From contig CM065300.1 of NCBI GenBank assembly GCA_032871835.1, forward strand, positions 3,973,768 to 4,037,767: a stretch of DNA of 64,000 nt, written 5' to 3'. This document shows, piece by piece, positions 37,015 through 47,247 of the stretch. The notes below the pieces were generated by a model. The model worked only from the letters and a program-made list of their open reading frames with translations. It was not told the origin of the DNA and searched no databases. How positions within the stretch are numbered: the stretch's first letter is position 1; each line of letters begins with the position of its first letter. Source of the stretch: Dipteronia dyeriana (lineage: Eukaryota > Streptophyta > Magnoliopsida > Sapindales > Sapindaceae). The position numbers were made by a program, and so were the translations under genes.

Positions 37015-39748
37015 ATGATGCGAGGAGAAAATATGATAAGTACTGAAGGAGAACTTAAGGTAAGTTTCGGTTACCAATGCAACAGCTACAATAGTAACTC
37101 TTGTGAGATATCCAACAAACATGAAATAGTCTCTGGAATGAATCTTAAGAAGACCAGTAGTTTTTCTTGCTTATCTGGTGCCGCCTTAAGTGCCAATGCC
37201 ACATTGGCCAACACAAATATCTGCAATGGTGTGATAGGGGGAGAAATACTTCCTAGTTTGGACTCACCCAATTCATTCCATAGGATTCCCTCGTCACCAT
37301 CTCTTTCAAGGTTGGATATGCTATCATCTTCTCTCCAAAGCAGTATGTCAAACCTGAGTTGCAGTCCATCTTCTCCAAGTGACCCGCTTGAGTATGATTC
37401 TTATCTATTGAAATCCATGAGTGCTCCTTCCAGGAGTGAAGGTTTTCTTAATTCTATGGAAGTACAAATGGCAGGTGGAGCTGCTGGTGAGGACAGGGTT
37501 CAAGCTGTGTGTTCTGAAGAACATGGGTTGCTCTTTTGCGCCATTTATGATGGCTTCAATGGAAGAGATGCAGCTGATTTTCTGGCTGGAACATTGTATG
37601 AAAACATCATGTGTTACTCTAATTTGTTGGACTGGGAATCGAAAAGTGACACCGTCGGAGTGTCTGATGGTTCAGATTTGGATGCGTCCCCCCATTATAT
37701 TCTCGAGGGTAGCAGAATCATTCATGATGGAAAGTCTCCTTCAAGAAATGACAACAGTTTTTCCATCAAAGATTGGTGTCCTAAACTGGAAATATCTTCT
37801 GGTTCATTTCGGCATGCAGTCCTTGATAGCCTCCAACGTGCTCTTAATCAGGCTGAAAATGACTTCTTGTACATGGTCGAGCAGGAAATGGAGGAACGCC
37901 CTGATTTAGTTTCTGTAGGATCTTGTGTTTTGGTTGTGCTTCTTCATGGCAATAACTTGTATACACTCAATCTAGGTGATAGTAGAGCTGTTTTGGCAAC
38001 ATATGATGAAGGCAATGCCTTAAGAGGGAATGGAAGGCTGAAAGCTGTTCAGCTTACTGAGAGTCACACTGTCGAGAATGAAGATGAAAGAACGAGAGTT
38101 ATTTCTGAACATCCTGATGATACAAAGACCATTGTAGCTGGAAAAGTGAAAGGAAAATTGAAGGTCACTCGTGCTTTAGGAGTTGGTTACTTGAAAAAGG
38201 TATATATACAAATACAATTCCATGCTTTGATTCTATTTCTTTGCTTTTATTGTCTTATCTCCTAAACCAGGCCAATAGTCATAACTCACCCAATCCCAGT
38301 GTGCTTTTTAACCAGGAACTGAAAGCACGGTCTTACATTTTGAATTTGAATTTATATAACATAAATATTGCCTGATGAACTGTGAATCCTCTTCTACTTG
38401 AACTCATACTCAATAAATAGTCTTGAATTAGGCCGAGAATGATAAATTGTTTATGTCAATAAACTTGTCTATAAAATATGTGAATTATGTAAGCTGCAGT
38501 ATTGCTGATCAGTCAATGAATAGAGGAAGTTCCATCCTGCATACTTGCTTGTTTATCTTCAAATCTCAGTTCAAACACTTTCCTAGTTAGAAATGAAGAT
38601 TATGGTTCTTTGACATTTGTAGGTTGCCAATCGTCTATGCAAGTGATTATGGATTTAGAGCCTTTGGCCATTTCATGTAATATAACCCATTTCACTGCTA
38701 AATTAATATACCATCATCATTAACAAGTTATAATAATGATTTTTCTTTTATCTGCAGGAAAAACTAAATGATGCGCTAATGGGTATTCTTCGAGTTCGTA
38801 ATCTCATAAGCCCTCCTTATATTTCGACTGAGCCATCACTGAATGTACATAGAATCTCGAAATCTGATCACTTTGTTATAGTTGGGAGTGATGGCCTGTT
38901 TGACTTCTTTACTAACGAGGAAGCAGTCAAACTTGTACATTCTTATATCTTGAGGAACCCTTCTGGTGATCCAGCAAAGTTTCTGTTGGAGCAGCTTGTT
39001 GAGAGAGCAGCAGAATGTGCAGGTAAACTTCTCAAGACCTTCAACGCTCGCTGAACATTTATATTATGTCATTACAATTGCTTGCAAGTTAATTTTAAAC
39101 ACAAAATTTCGAGTAATTTGAGACATATGTAGCAAAAGAATGAATAAAAAGAAAAATAAAATGAAAAGGGGAATTTGCTGGAGCCAACTCATCCTGTCAG
39201 GCGAAAGGCAACTTGTGTGGAGATAAGTGGATTCAAACCTTGTCTGATGCACATGCACACACCATTTTAGGAAAATGGAGCAAATGGTTGGTTCTTAGTT
39301 GAGAGGTTTCAATTATTTGATGAGATTCTCCGTCTTTATCTTTACTTTGAAGAATGACTTTTCGGGAATATTTTTTCAAACCTTTTAGCTATTAGCATGT
39401 TTAGCTTCGGTAGACTTTTGTTGATAATTTCAACAATCAAGTGAACTCATAACAAAATAATTACAGTTCGCACATCATTCTCGCAGGAAAATCTTATGAA
39501 AAATAATGACATGTTGGAATGGATTCGGAAATACCCTATGCAACTTATTTTCATATTTTAATGTACATAGAATTAGCTAGTGGCAAAGGCATTAAGGCAT
39601 TATTAACTCTCTTGTTGCAGGTTTCAGCATGGAAGAATTGATGAATGTTCCAGCTGGGCGGAGAAGAAAATATCACGATGATGTAACTGTAATCGTTGTC
39701 ATCCTTGGATCAAATCAGCGCACGACAAAGGCATCAACTTGCGTTTAG
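37015..39748 (+). CDS. Protein phosphatase 2C, PP2C40-like
   Basis: Mg/Mn-dependent Ser/Thr phosphatase. Coding exons are 37015-38199, 38758-39022 and 39621-39748, totalling 1578 nt and 525 residues. The first ~140 residues are a Ser-rich region probably without fold. The PP2C domain follows, with the metal-site GED (158-160), YDGFNGRDAADF (178-189), the loop GDSRAV (321-326), RALGVGYLK (386-394), GSDGLFDFF (438-446) and the C-terminal metal aspartate in YHDDVTV (501-507). The variant DGFNG instead of the usual DGHGG, with an acidic insert at about 205-265, is typical of the POLTERGEIST-like/PP2C40 group rather than the ABA co-receptor clade. The start is the first of two adjacent ATGs directly after a 5' UTR intron. 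All catalytic metal ligands look intact. The closest known relative is, from memory, Arabidopsis PP2C40 (At3g16560). Confidence 0.92.
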
Positions 39749-40380
39749 GTTGAATTCAATAGTCTCAGCTAGGTTCGCAGCTGTCATTTTCGAAATTGTA
39801 TATATAGTTGATGACAGAAACTCTTCTCTTTTTATTATGTACAAAATTTCTTTGCCATCCAAGTTTTGTAGGACACTCTAAATATGCATGAATCCCTTTG
39901 TAAATATGTGAAATTTGGCATAAAAAATTCAAGTTTTCCAAATGGAATAGTTACTTTTATTTGACGCTTTCACCGTATGAACGAACTCTCTTAAACTTTG
40001 AAAGATTTCATGATACGTAGACGCTTTCATCATTTTAGATTAAAATCAAATGTATTATAGTTTTTAATCGCATATTAAAAGTTTATACTTATTCATATAT
40101 AAGGGTTTTTATACATTAAACTAAACGTAAAAGTTTTGACCGTGATTAAGAATCTCATTTTTATAATGAACGGTGTAACAACTTCGTTGACTCATAGGTT
40201 TTTTTCTGGCATTATAAGGATCCCACTTGGTTCCACTCACTTCATCTTTTCTAAAGCTTATTGTGGCCTTTGGCGTTTGTAAAAGTGAAGCTACCATCGG
40301 AGCTTAGCTCATTATTTGATGATCTTGACACTTTATTTGATTGGTTTACAATAGTTTTTCCTTGACTCTCAACCAAAAAG
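39749..40380. other. PP2C 3' UTR and upstream DNA of mTERF copy 1
   Basis: The first 200-300 bases are likely the PP2C 3' UTR. The remainder is AT-rich spacer. No gene was recognised. Confidence 0.45.
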
Positions 40381-40410
40381 ATGTAAGATATGACTTTCCT
40401 AATATGTCCA

Positions 40411-40560
40411 GCCACGTCAGATACCACTTGGCCACGTCAGCTACGACAGAAATGGGCCTCAACTCACTAATTGGGCTCTTACACGATGAAAAGTCCAATA
40501 AAGTCATATACATCCAACGAAGAGAGAAAAACGACACCGTATCATTTGGTTCAGAGTTCA
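40411..40560 (+). promoter_or_regulatory. Promoter motifs of mTERF copy 1
   Basis: GCCACGTCAG occurs twice, at 40411-40420 and 40431-40440. It contains an ACGT core of the bZIP-binding type. TGGGCC at 40453 and TTGGGCT at about 40471 are site II elements, common upstream of nuclear genes for organelle proteins. ACGACACCGTATCA follows near 40530 and recurs upstream of other copies in the array. A leader intron (donor CAG/GTGAGT at 40680-40686) appears to end just before the start codon. Confidence 0.55.
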
Positions 40561-40719
40561 GACTTCAGACTGCAGAGTCAAGCTTTAATGAGGGTTTTGT
40601 TTGACAAGACAGACCCTGCTAACTTCGAAGGAGTTGGATAATTCTTTTGGTTCATGAAGAAAGTTAGATATCAACAACAGGTGAGTTGATTCCATAACTT
40701 GTTTAGTTTTCAGCCGAAA

Positions 40720-41892
40720 ATGTTTAATTTTGTTTGCAAATCATCTTTATTTGTCCGCCATTGGAGACATACTACTACTCTCAGAGCTTCACCAACCCAT
40801 GAATTTCAACAATGTCTTCCATTGTCAACCACTGCTACTACAAATCAACAGTCTTTAACAGTCTCATACCTCATTAACACTTGTGGATTCCCTCCAGAAT
40901 CTGCCCTATCAGTTTCCAACAAGTTCAAGCTTAAGTCCCCTGATAACGCAGACGCAGTCATTAGTTTGTTCAAGAGCCATGGTTTCTCTGACACCCACGT
41001 CTCTAAAATCATTAAAAGTTATCCAAAAGTGCTCTTGTATGATCCTGAGAAAACCCTTTTGCCCAAACTGGAGTTTTTCTACTCCAAAGGCTTTTCAAAC
41101 CATGACCTTGCCAATATTTTTTTCAAGTTTTACCCAGTTTTAGGTAGAAGCTTAGAAAACCATATAATTCCCACTTTTAACTACCTCAGTAATTTGCTTG
41201 AATCTCAGGAGAGTGCCATTGTTACTATTAAACGCAACCCCTCTGTACTTTATCATGATTTACAAAATTGTATGGAACCTAAAGTCAACATTTTGCTAGA
41301 GTATGGTGTCCCCAAATCCAATATTTTTAGATATATGAATTATTTGGATATGAAGTATTGGTCTTACTCATCGAGAAAAGATGTGAAAGTCTTCAAGGAG
41401 GTTGTGGAGGAAGTGAAGGAAATGGGTATCCATCCTTTGAGATCACAATTTATTGTAGCAATTGGGATAAAAACGGCATTGAGCAGACCACTGTGGGAAA
41501 GCAAAGTCAGTCTGTATAAGATGTGGGGTTGGTCTGAGGAAGAGTGCTTGGAAGCATTCCGGAGACATCCACGGTTCATGCAGCATTCCGAGGATAAGAT
41601 TATGGCAGCAATGGACTTCTTTGTGAACAAAATGGGGTTGAAGTCTTCTTATATTTCTAAACATCCTATTTTTGTTGATTATAATCTGCCGAAGAGACTT
41701 ATTCCAAGGGCTTCAGTATTTCAATTTCTGTTAACGAAAGGTTTGATTAAGAGTAAGCATGCTCGACTAGTCGCATTGTTTAATTATTCGGAGGAAGCCT
41801 TCCTGAAAAAGTTTGTAAATTCTTATGATGAAGCTCCCCAGCTATTGAAGCTGTACAAAGACAAGTTGGATCCGCCAAAGATCACAAAATGA
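40720..41892 (+). CDS. mTERF family protein, array copy 1
   Basis: Single-exon CDS of 390 residues. Plant mTERFs are helical-repeat proteins that bind nucleic acid in mitochondria or chloroplasts and affect transcription termination, splicing or RNA stability. Residues 1-30 (MFNFVCKSSLFVRHWRH...) are rich in Arg, Ser, Phe and poor in acidic residues, like a mitochondrial presequence. Repeats of about 30-35 residues follow, each with a Leu/Pro-marked helix pair (FKSHGFSDTHVSKIIKSYP, LLPKLEFFYSKGFSNHDLA and so on), through to the conserved tail NSYDEAPQLLKLYKDKLD. The ATG at 40720 is chosen because the frame upstream has only TTG and copies 3 and 4 begin with the same MFNF. It resembles the mTERF subgroup that forms a tandem cluster on Arabidopsis chromosome 1 (At1g61960-At1g62150, from memory). 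Its target is unknown. Confidence 0.9.
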   Translation: MFNFVCKSSLFVRHWRHTTTLRASPTHEFQQCLPLSTTATTNQQSLTVSYLINTCGFPPESALSVSNKFKLKSPDNADAVISLFKSHGFSDTHVSKIIKSYPKVLLYDPEKTLLPKLEFFYSKGFSNHDLANIFFKFYPVLGRSLENHIIPTFNYLSNLLESQESAIVTIKRNPSVLYHDLQNCMEPKVNILLEYGVPKSNIFRYMNYLDMKYWSYSSRKDVKVFKEVVEEVKEMGIHPLRSQFIVAIGIKTALSRPLWESKVSLYKMWGWSEEECLEAFRRHPRFMQHSEDKIMAAMDFFVNKMGLKSSYISKHPIFVDYNLPKRLIPRASVFQFLLTKGLIKSKHARLVALFNYSEEAFLKKFVNSYDEAPQLLKLYKDKLDPPKITK

Positions 41893-42637
41893 TGAGTATA
41901 ACCAGAGAGGTAAATTATTTAAATTCTGTGCCAAAACTTCTTTCGTTTTGATTGAGAATCAGTATTTAGTACTAATTAGTTACGGCTTGTTTCCGATTCC
42001 TGTTTTACTGCAGGACATTCTATAATCTATGATCTGACTAGTTTCTTTTGTTTTCTTATTGTCTTGTGATTGATTATACATGTCATTTAGTATTTTTTGA
42101 TAACCCCAAAACATATTTATGAGGATGGCTTGTATTACTTTACGTTGTGCTGGTGATTCATTCTGTGTTGAAGTTGTATTCTTCATAATCTATTACATAG
42201 TGATTCATTGAATGGCGACATTAGATTGTTGGTCATGTGTATACAAGATCACACTATGACCCTTATGAGGAGTAATAAACTCAATTACTGAATGGAACCA
42301 TACCGTTTTATTATGGCTGTAAAGATTGAAGCTCATCGAGCCATCAAACTATCACGGTTCTTCTTGCTTTGTTTTAGCTGTAATCGTCTCTGTAATTTTC
42401 GAAATATTTCTGAAGTTAATGATATTTTTTCTAAGACAGTTTGTAATTGTAGGTTCTTGCAATCTTCTTCATGTTGGTGGGATGATGATGACATTCTCTT
42501 ACAACCGAGAGATTGTTAGTGAATTCAATTTTGTTTTATATCATTTCCATACAAAAAAAAGTAGCATTATCTCTCATGATAATACTGCATAATCCAAAAA
42601 ATTAACTCAAAAATCAATCAATGTATTAAATGACTTA
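41893..42637. other. 3' flank of mTERF copy 1, shared with other copies
   Basis: No gene, but clear homology to the 3' flanks of other array copies. The ATTCTGTGTTGAA...CTTCATAATC, GATCACACTATGAC and ATGTTGGTGGGATGA stretches at 42155-42490 recur at 51860-52270, and in part at 58100-58260 and 62500-62560. The duplicated unit thus extends at least 600 bp past the stop codon. Confidence 0.65.
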
Positions 42638-43253
42638 GAGCTTCTCCAACCCCACGCCAATCTCTATTCCCACCAAAATCGTCCTCCAACCCAGCGCCAT
42701 TCGTTGTGCCTTCCATCGGAGGTTAAACAGTATCACACAATATATTGCACGGCACTGTTCTTTGCGCAATCCTAGCTCCGTTAATCACAGTTTAACTCTA
42801 TTTTGATTTTATCTTTTATTTAAAGGTTTTATTTAATCATAGTTTTACGCTAATGAATTAAATTTATTTTAATCGGATCCTTTTTAATATTTAATGTTTT
42901 TTATGTGAATTACTTATTATTATTGTTATTTAACATTTATAATAAACTAAAATGAAGTGTATAATTAAAAAAAATGTATTTTTTTACCTAATTAATAATA
43001 AATGCAATATTTAACAAAATTAATTTTTTTTAATGTATTAATTTCATAATTTCTTATGGTATTGTAATATTATGTTAATTATGGGTGAAATGTCAATTGT
43101 GGAAAAACATTAAAAAAGGAAAATAAAGGGAATATTATTTTTAGATTAAAATTTGATGCAATGAGTTGGAAACGGAATAGTAAAACAGTGCAACATTTGT
43201 ACTATTTTAGTACAAAAGTTGAACCAAAACCACTATTTGGGTTGGAGATACCC
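42638..43253. mobile_element. Harbinger-like MITE
   Basis: Ends GAGCTTCTCCAACC (left) and GGGTATCTCCAACC (reverse complement of the right) are short TIRs. Both are flanked by TTA (42635-42637 and 43254-43256), the usual PIF/Harbinger duplication. The element is 616 bp, AT-rich and without an ORF. It lies in the 3' flank of mTERF copy 1. Confidence 0.65.
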
Positions 43254-43288
43254 TTATAATTTATATTGTAAGACAGATCACATGACAT

Positions 43289-44022
43289 TAGAGGTGTGTA
43301 AAAAACCATATAACTGAACCAATCCGTCTAACACAATCCAAACTTTATGGGGTGGTTCAGTTTCACATTTAAAAAATTTATTAATAGGTTTGTCATTAAC
43401 CAAACCGATTAAAGATTGATTTGGTTTGGTATGGGTTGTTAAAAATAAAATTCATACAACTCAAACCAACCCATATATTTAATAAAATCCAATTCATATT
43501 TCTCGGGGTTTTGTAATTTTTATTTGTACTTATTTGTTTCTCATATAATTAAGTTTTTTTCTTCTCGTTCATTATCATCAATCATTTGGTACTGTACTAC
43601 TTCTTTTTCTTTTACATATTATATTTTTTTTAATAAATAAAATGCAGTTACTCATTCCTTCCATTATATTTTATAATATGAGTCTTACTATATTTTATTT
43701 TTTATTTTTCTGTTATGTTACCTTTTATTGTTAATTTGTTAATAATATAATATTTTAATTTTTAAAATAATTAAATAACACCTACTTAATATATATATAT
43801 ATGTATTTATAATTGTACAACAAATGATTTTTATATTCAAACCTAAACCGTCAAATCAACCCAAACCAATCCGTTTTTTTTTTTTTTTTTTTTGAATCGG
43901 TTTGAAAAATCACATTGGTTCGGTTTGGTTTGGTTTGGGTTGAAATATAGTTAAACCGATATATATCAGTTTGGTTTGATAGTGAGCTTCAACCTAAACT
44001 AAACCGAAATTGCACACCTCTA
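43289..44022. mobile_element. Non-autonomous hAT-like element
   Basis: TIR TAGAGGTGTGTAAAAAACC at the left pairs with TAGAGGTGTGCAATTTCGG (reverse complement of the right end). The subterminal arms carry AACCAAACC/GGTTTGGTTT repeats in both orientations. The flanking target duplication is imperfect (tgacatta/tacattga). It lies about 450 bp upstream of mTERF copy 2. Confidence 0.6.
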
Positions 44023-44470
44023 CATTGATTGTTAGACTAAATTTTTAGGTTGTTTAGTATTCTTATCGAGCTTTACGGTTATATTTTCCAAATGGATCAA
44101 TAACCATGGGTGTGAGTTACTACTGAACCAGCCTAAAAACCGACTGGCTAAAACTCAAATCCAACTTGGATTGTATTCATGTCCGTTTGAAAATGGGCTT
44201 TCTAAGGGTTAATAGCGGGTTTCGGTTACCGAATCCAAGTTCGGTGACTTGATTCGGTTTTTACCCAAAACCCAGGTTATGAATCAAAATGTAAAACCCT
44301 AAGTCGAACAAAAATTAGAAATTTCCCAAATCGAAATCAGACCCACCCCCGATATTTCTGTATTGTTGAGAGGAGTCTCTCTCGTTTTTCACCTTCGAAG
44401 CTTCTAACTTTTCGTGTTCATGAAGAAAATTGTAAGTAAAAGAACAGGTTAGTTGATCTCATAACTTGTT

Positions 44471-45619
44471 ATGTCTACTTTTGTATGCAAATCATCATTA
44501 TTTGTCCGCCATTGGAGACATACTATTCTCGGAGCTTCACCAACCCATAGATTTCTTCAATGTCTTTCAACTACTGCAACTGCAAAGCAAGAATCTTTAA
44601 CAGTGTCATACCTCATTAACACATGTGGGTTCTCTCCAGAATCCGCCTTGTCAGTCTCCAACAAGTTCCAGCTTAAGTCCTCATATAATGCAGACACAGT
44701 CATTAGTTTTTTCAAGAGCCATGGTTTCTCCCAGACCCACATCTCAGACATCATTAAAAAAGAACCAAGAGTGCTTGTGTCTAAACCTGAGAAAACCCTT
44801 TTGCCCAAACTGGAGTTTTACTACTCCAAAGGATTTTCAAGCCATGACGTTGCTAATCTTGTTTCTAAGTTTCCCTCAGTTTTACGTAGAAGCTTAGAAA
44901 AACAAATAATTCCCACTTTTAACTGCCTTAGTAATTTGGTTGAATCTCAGGAGAGTACCATTGCTTTTATTAAGTCCAGACCCTCTTTACTTTATCAAGA
45001 TCTAGAAACTTATCTGGCACCTAAAGTTAAAATTTTGCTAGAGCATGGTGTTCCCAAATCGAATATTTTCATGATAATGCTTCATTGGTCTAACTCACTC
45101 ATAAGGGATAGGAATGACTTTAAAAAGGTTGTGGAGGAAGTTAAGGGAATGGGAATCAATCCTTTGAGATCACAATTTGTTACAGCAGTTTGTTTAAAAG
45201 CGGCATTGAGCAGATCAGTGTGGGAAAGCAAAGTGAATATGTATAAGAGGTGGGGTTGGTCTGAGCAAGAGTTCTTGGAAGCATTCCGGAAGTATCCATC
45301 CTGTATGCTGGCATCAGAGGATAAGATTATGAAGGCAATGGACTTCTTTGTGAACAAAATGGGTTTGGAGTCTTCCTTTATTGCTAAATATCCTATTTTG
45401 GTTGCATATAGTCTGCAGAAGAGGATTATTCCAAGGGTTGCAGTATTTCAGTTTCTGTTAATGAAAGGTTTGATTAACAGTAAGCATGCTGGACTAGCTA
45501 CATTGTTTAAATATTCTGAGAAAACCTTCCTGGAGAAGTTTGTGAATTCTTATGATGAAGCTCCCCAGCTATTGAAGCTGTACAAAGACAAGTTGGATAT
45601 TTCAAAGATCACAAAATGA
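44471..45619 (+). CDS. mTERF family protein, array copy 2
   Basis: Single-exon CDS of 382 residues with the same layout as copy 1: a short Arg/Ser-rich presequence (MSTFVCKSSLFVRHWRH), mTERF helical repeats, and the conserved C-terminal NSYDEAPQLLKLYKDKLD. The upstream DNA differs from that of copies 1, 3 and 4 until about 44415, where the shared 'TTCATGAAGAAAATT' leader begins; the conserved ACGACACCG motif was not seen. The start codon differs in context (MSTF instead of MFNF). The frame is intact, so it is probably functional, with a promoter of different origin. Confidence 0.9.
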   Translation: MSTFVCKSSLFVRHWRHTILGASPTHRFLQCLSTTATAKQESLTVSYLINTCGFSPESALSVSNKFQLKSSYNADTVISFFKSHGFSQTHISDIIKKEPRVLVSKPEKTLLPKLEFYYSKGFSSHDVANLVSKFPSVLRRSLEKQIIPTFNCLSNLVESQESTIAFIKSRPSLLYQDLETYLAPKVKILLEHGVPKSNIFMIMLHWSNSLIRDRNDFKKVVEEVKGMGINPLRSQFVTAVCLKAALSRSVWESKVNMYKRWGWSEQEFLEAFRKYPSCMLASEDKIMKAMDFFVNKMGLESSFIAKYPILVAYSLQKRIIPRVAVFQFLLMKGLINSKHAGLATLFKYSEKTFLEKFVNSYDEAPQLLKLYKDKLDISKITK

Positions 45620-46443
45620 GATTATAAAGTATAAGCAGAGAGAGGGCTGTAGCTGTTGATAAATGATTCCATCAAAATTTCTTGCTGATTTAGATTTTTC
45701 TTTCAGTTACTTGGTTGAGCTTCAATCTATTAAATTATTTGTCAAAAACTTTCTTGAATGAAACTGTGATTTTAGTCCAAATTAGTTTTGGCTTATTTGC
45801 AATTTTTGTTTTCTTCTAGTTCCATATTCTTAACTGTAATCTCATTTTAGTGATGTGATATTGTGTATGTGTACCTTGGGAACATTCTATTATATCTTGT
45901 CTTACTAGTTTCCATTGATTTCTGTTTATACTAACTTTTAATTATACTGAGCTATATAGTATCTTTGCAATACAAGAAGTCTATGAGAAGCCTTGTTTTT
46001 TTTATTAGAGCAGGAAGTTGTTTGTACATCTGGGTGTGTTTGCAGATCCTTTTAGATTTACATTAAAATGCATCCCTCTGTCTGTATGATAATTCTTTTT
46101 CGTCATTGAAAGTCTCAACTTCTTGTTCTAATTAAATTCTGTCAAAAATCTAATTATAGATTTTTGTTTGTGTTACTTGATCTAATTAAATTCTGTGTCA
46201 AAACTTCTTTCTTTTTGAATGAGAATCAACCGGCATTTAGTCCAACTTAGTTATGGTTTATTTGCCATTCTTATTTAACTGTGGTTCCATATCCCTTGAA
46301 TGAAATCCGAGTATAGTGATGTGATATTGTCATGTATCCTCTGATGACATTCTGCAGTCTTTGATATGATTAGTTTGCTTCGTTTTATGTTTATATTGTC
46401 TTATGATTATATTTATACATGGCATTTAGTATTTGATAACCGC
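45620..46443. other. 3' flank of mTERF copy 2
   Basis: Non-coding DNA homologous to the 3' flanks of other copies. The GCTGATTTAGATTTTTCTTT and GTGATGTGATATTGT stretches recur at 59250-59450. The 46170-46440 segment resembles 41925-42110 downstream of copy 1 and continues after the copia element at 51814, so the element split a once continuous flank. Confidence 0.6.
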
Positions 46444-46448
46444 AATAC

Positions 46449-46681
46449 TGTTAGAATATTATCATTAATTAGGAGATTGTATAGTTGACTCTGTTAGAAT
46501 ATTATCATTAATTAGGAGATTGTATAGTTGACTTGACTGATTTGATTAGAATCAATTAGATGATCAATTAGTATCAATTAGCTTAATTGTAGATTGTTGT
46601 TTCCTATTGTATCTATTGTTTTTCCTATAAATTACCTCTAATATGAAGAAGAATATATAACAGAAAATTCTGATTTGTTCA
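46449..46681 (+). repeat. 5' LTR of the copia element, with a 43-bp head duplication
   Basis: The LTR starts TGTTAGAATATTATCATTAA. The first 43 bases (46449-46491) are repeated directly from 46492, which accounts for the whole length difference to the 3' LTR. It ends TTGTTCA directly before the primer binding site. Confidence 0.9.
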
Positions 46682-46931
46682 TGGTATCAGAGCTTAAGGA
46701 TTTAGGTTTTCTGTTTCTACTCTTCTAAATAAAAATTTCTACAGTTTTCTATCTTTTTTTTTTCCTTTTCTAAAGCAATAGGACTGCTACCTTTGTTTTC
46801 TGGTGTCTTACCGGAATAACTGTCGCCGGCGTCGTATCAACCTCGTCGGTCTTCTTCAACCCATCGTCGATCGTTCCCAACCCAACATCTATCGTGACCC
46901 GACCCGATCCACATCGGTTCTTTCTCCTGCT

Positions 46932-47092
46932 GCGACCCACGTCGCTTCTAAACCGGTTGCTCTTCATTGCAGACCCGACCCATGTCGGCTTTCTTTCTTC
47001 TCCATTAGCGACCCACGTCGCATGATTTCTCCTCCATTAGCGACCCACGTCGCCGTTCAATTCCTTTCTCCTCCATCAGCGACCCACGTCGC
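46932..47092 (+). repeat. Four copies of a 14-bp hairpin word in the copia leader
   Basis: GCGACCCACGTCGC occurs perfectly at 46932, 47008, 47040 and 47079. Each copy is an inverted repeat GCGAC-CCAC-GTCGC able to fold into a 5-bp stem with a 4-base loop. The spacers share TCTCCTCCATTAG. A diverged copy lies near 46970. They sit between the primer binding site and gag. Confidence 0.85.
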
Positions 47093-47099
47093 CCAATTT

Positions 47100-47192
47100 C
47101 TGTTTATATTTATATATATATATATATATATATTTACCGGTAAAAAAAAAAGAAAAAAAAAAAGGAAAAAAGAAAAAAAGAAAAAAAGAGTA
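47100..47192 (+). repeat. AT microsatellite followed by a purine tract
   Basis: An (AT)n run at 47111-47132 is followed, after a short gap, by an A/G-only tract (about 47143-47190) in the leader of the copia element. Low-complexity DNA with no coding role. Confidence 0.8.
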
Positions 47193-47247
47193 AAAGTCAA
47201 AATTTTCTTTCATTTGCTTCCGCTGATACTTTTATACTACCACTACT

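Noticed and set aside
40699..40719. Longer mTERF copy 1 start at 40699 (and 56557 for copy 3)
   Set aside because: The codon there is TTG, not ATG, and the sequence belongs to the leader. Copies 3 and 4 begin with MFNF at the homologous ATG.
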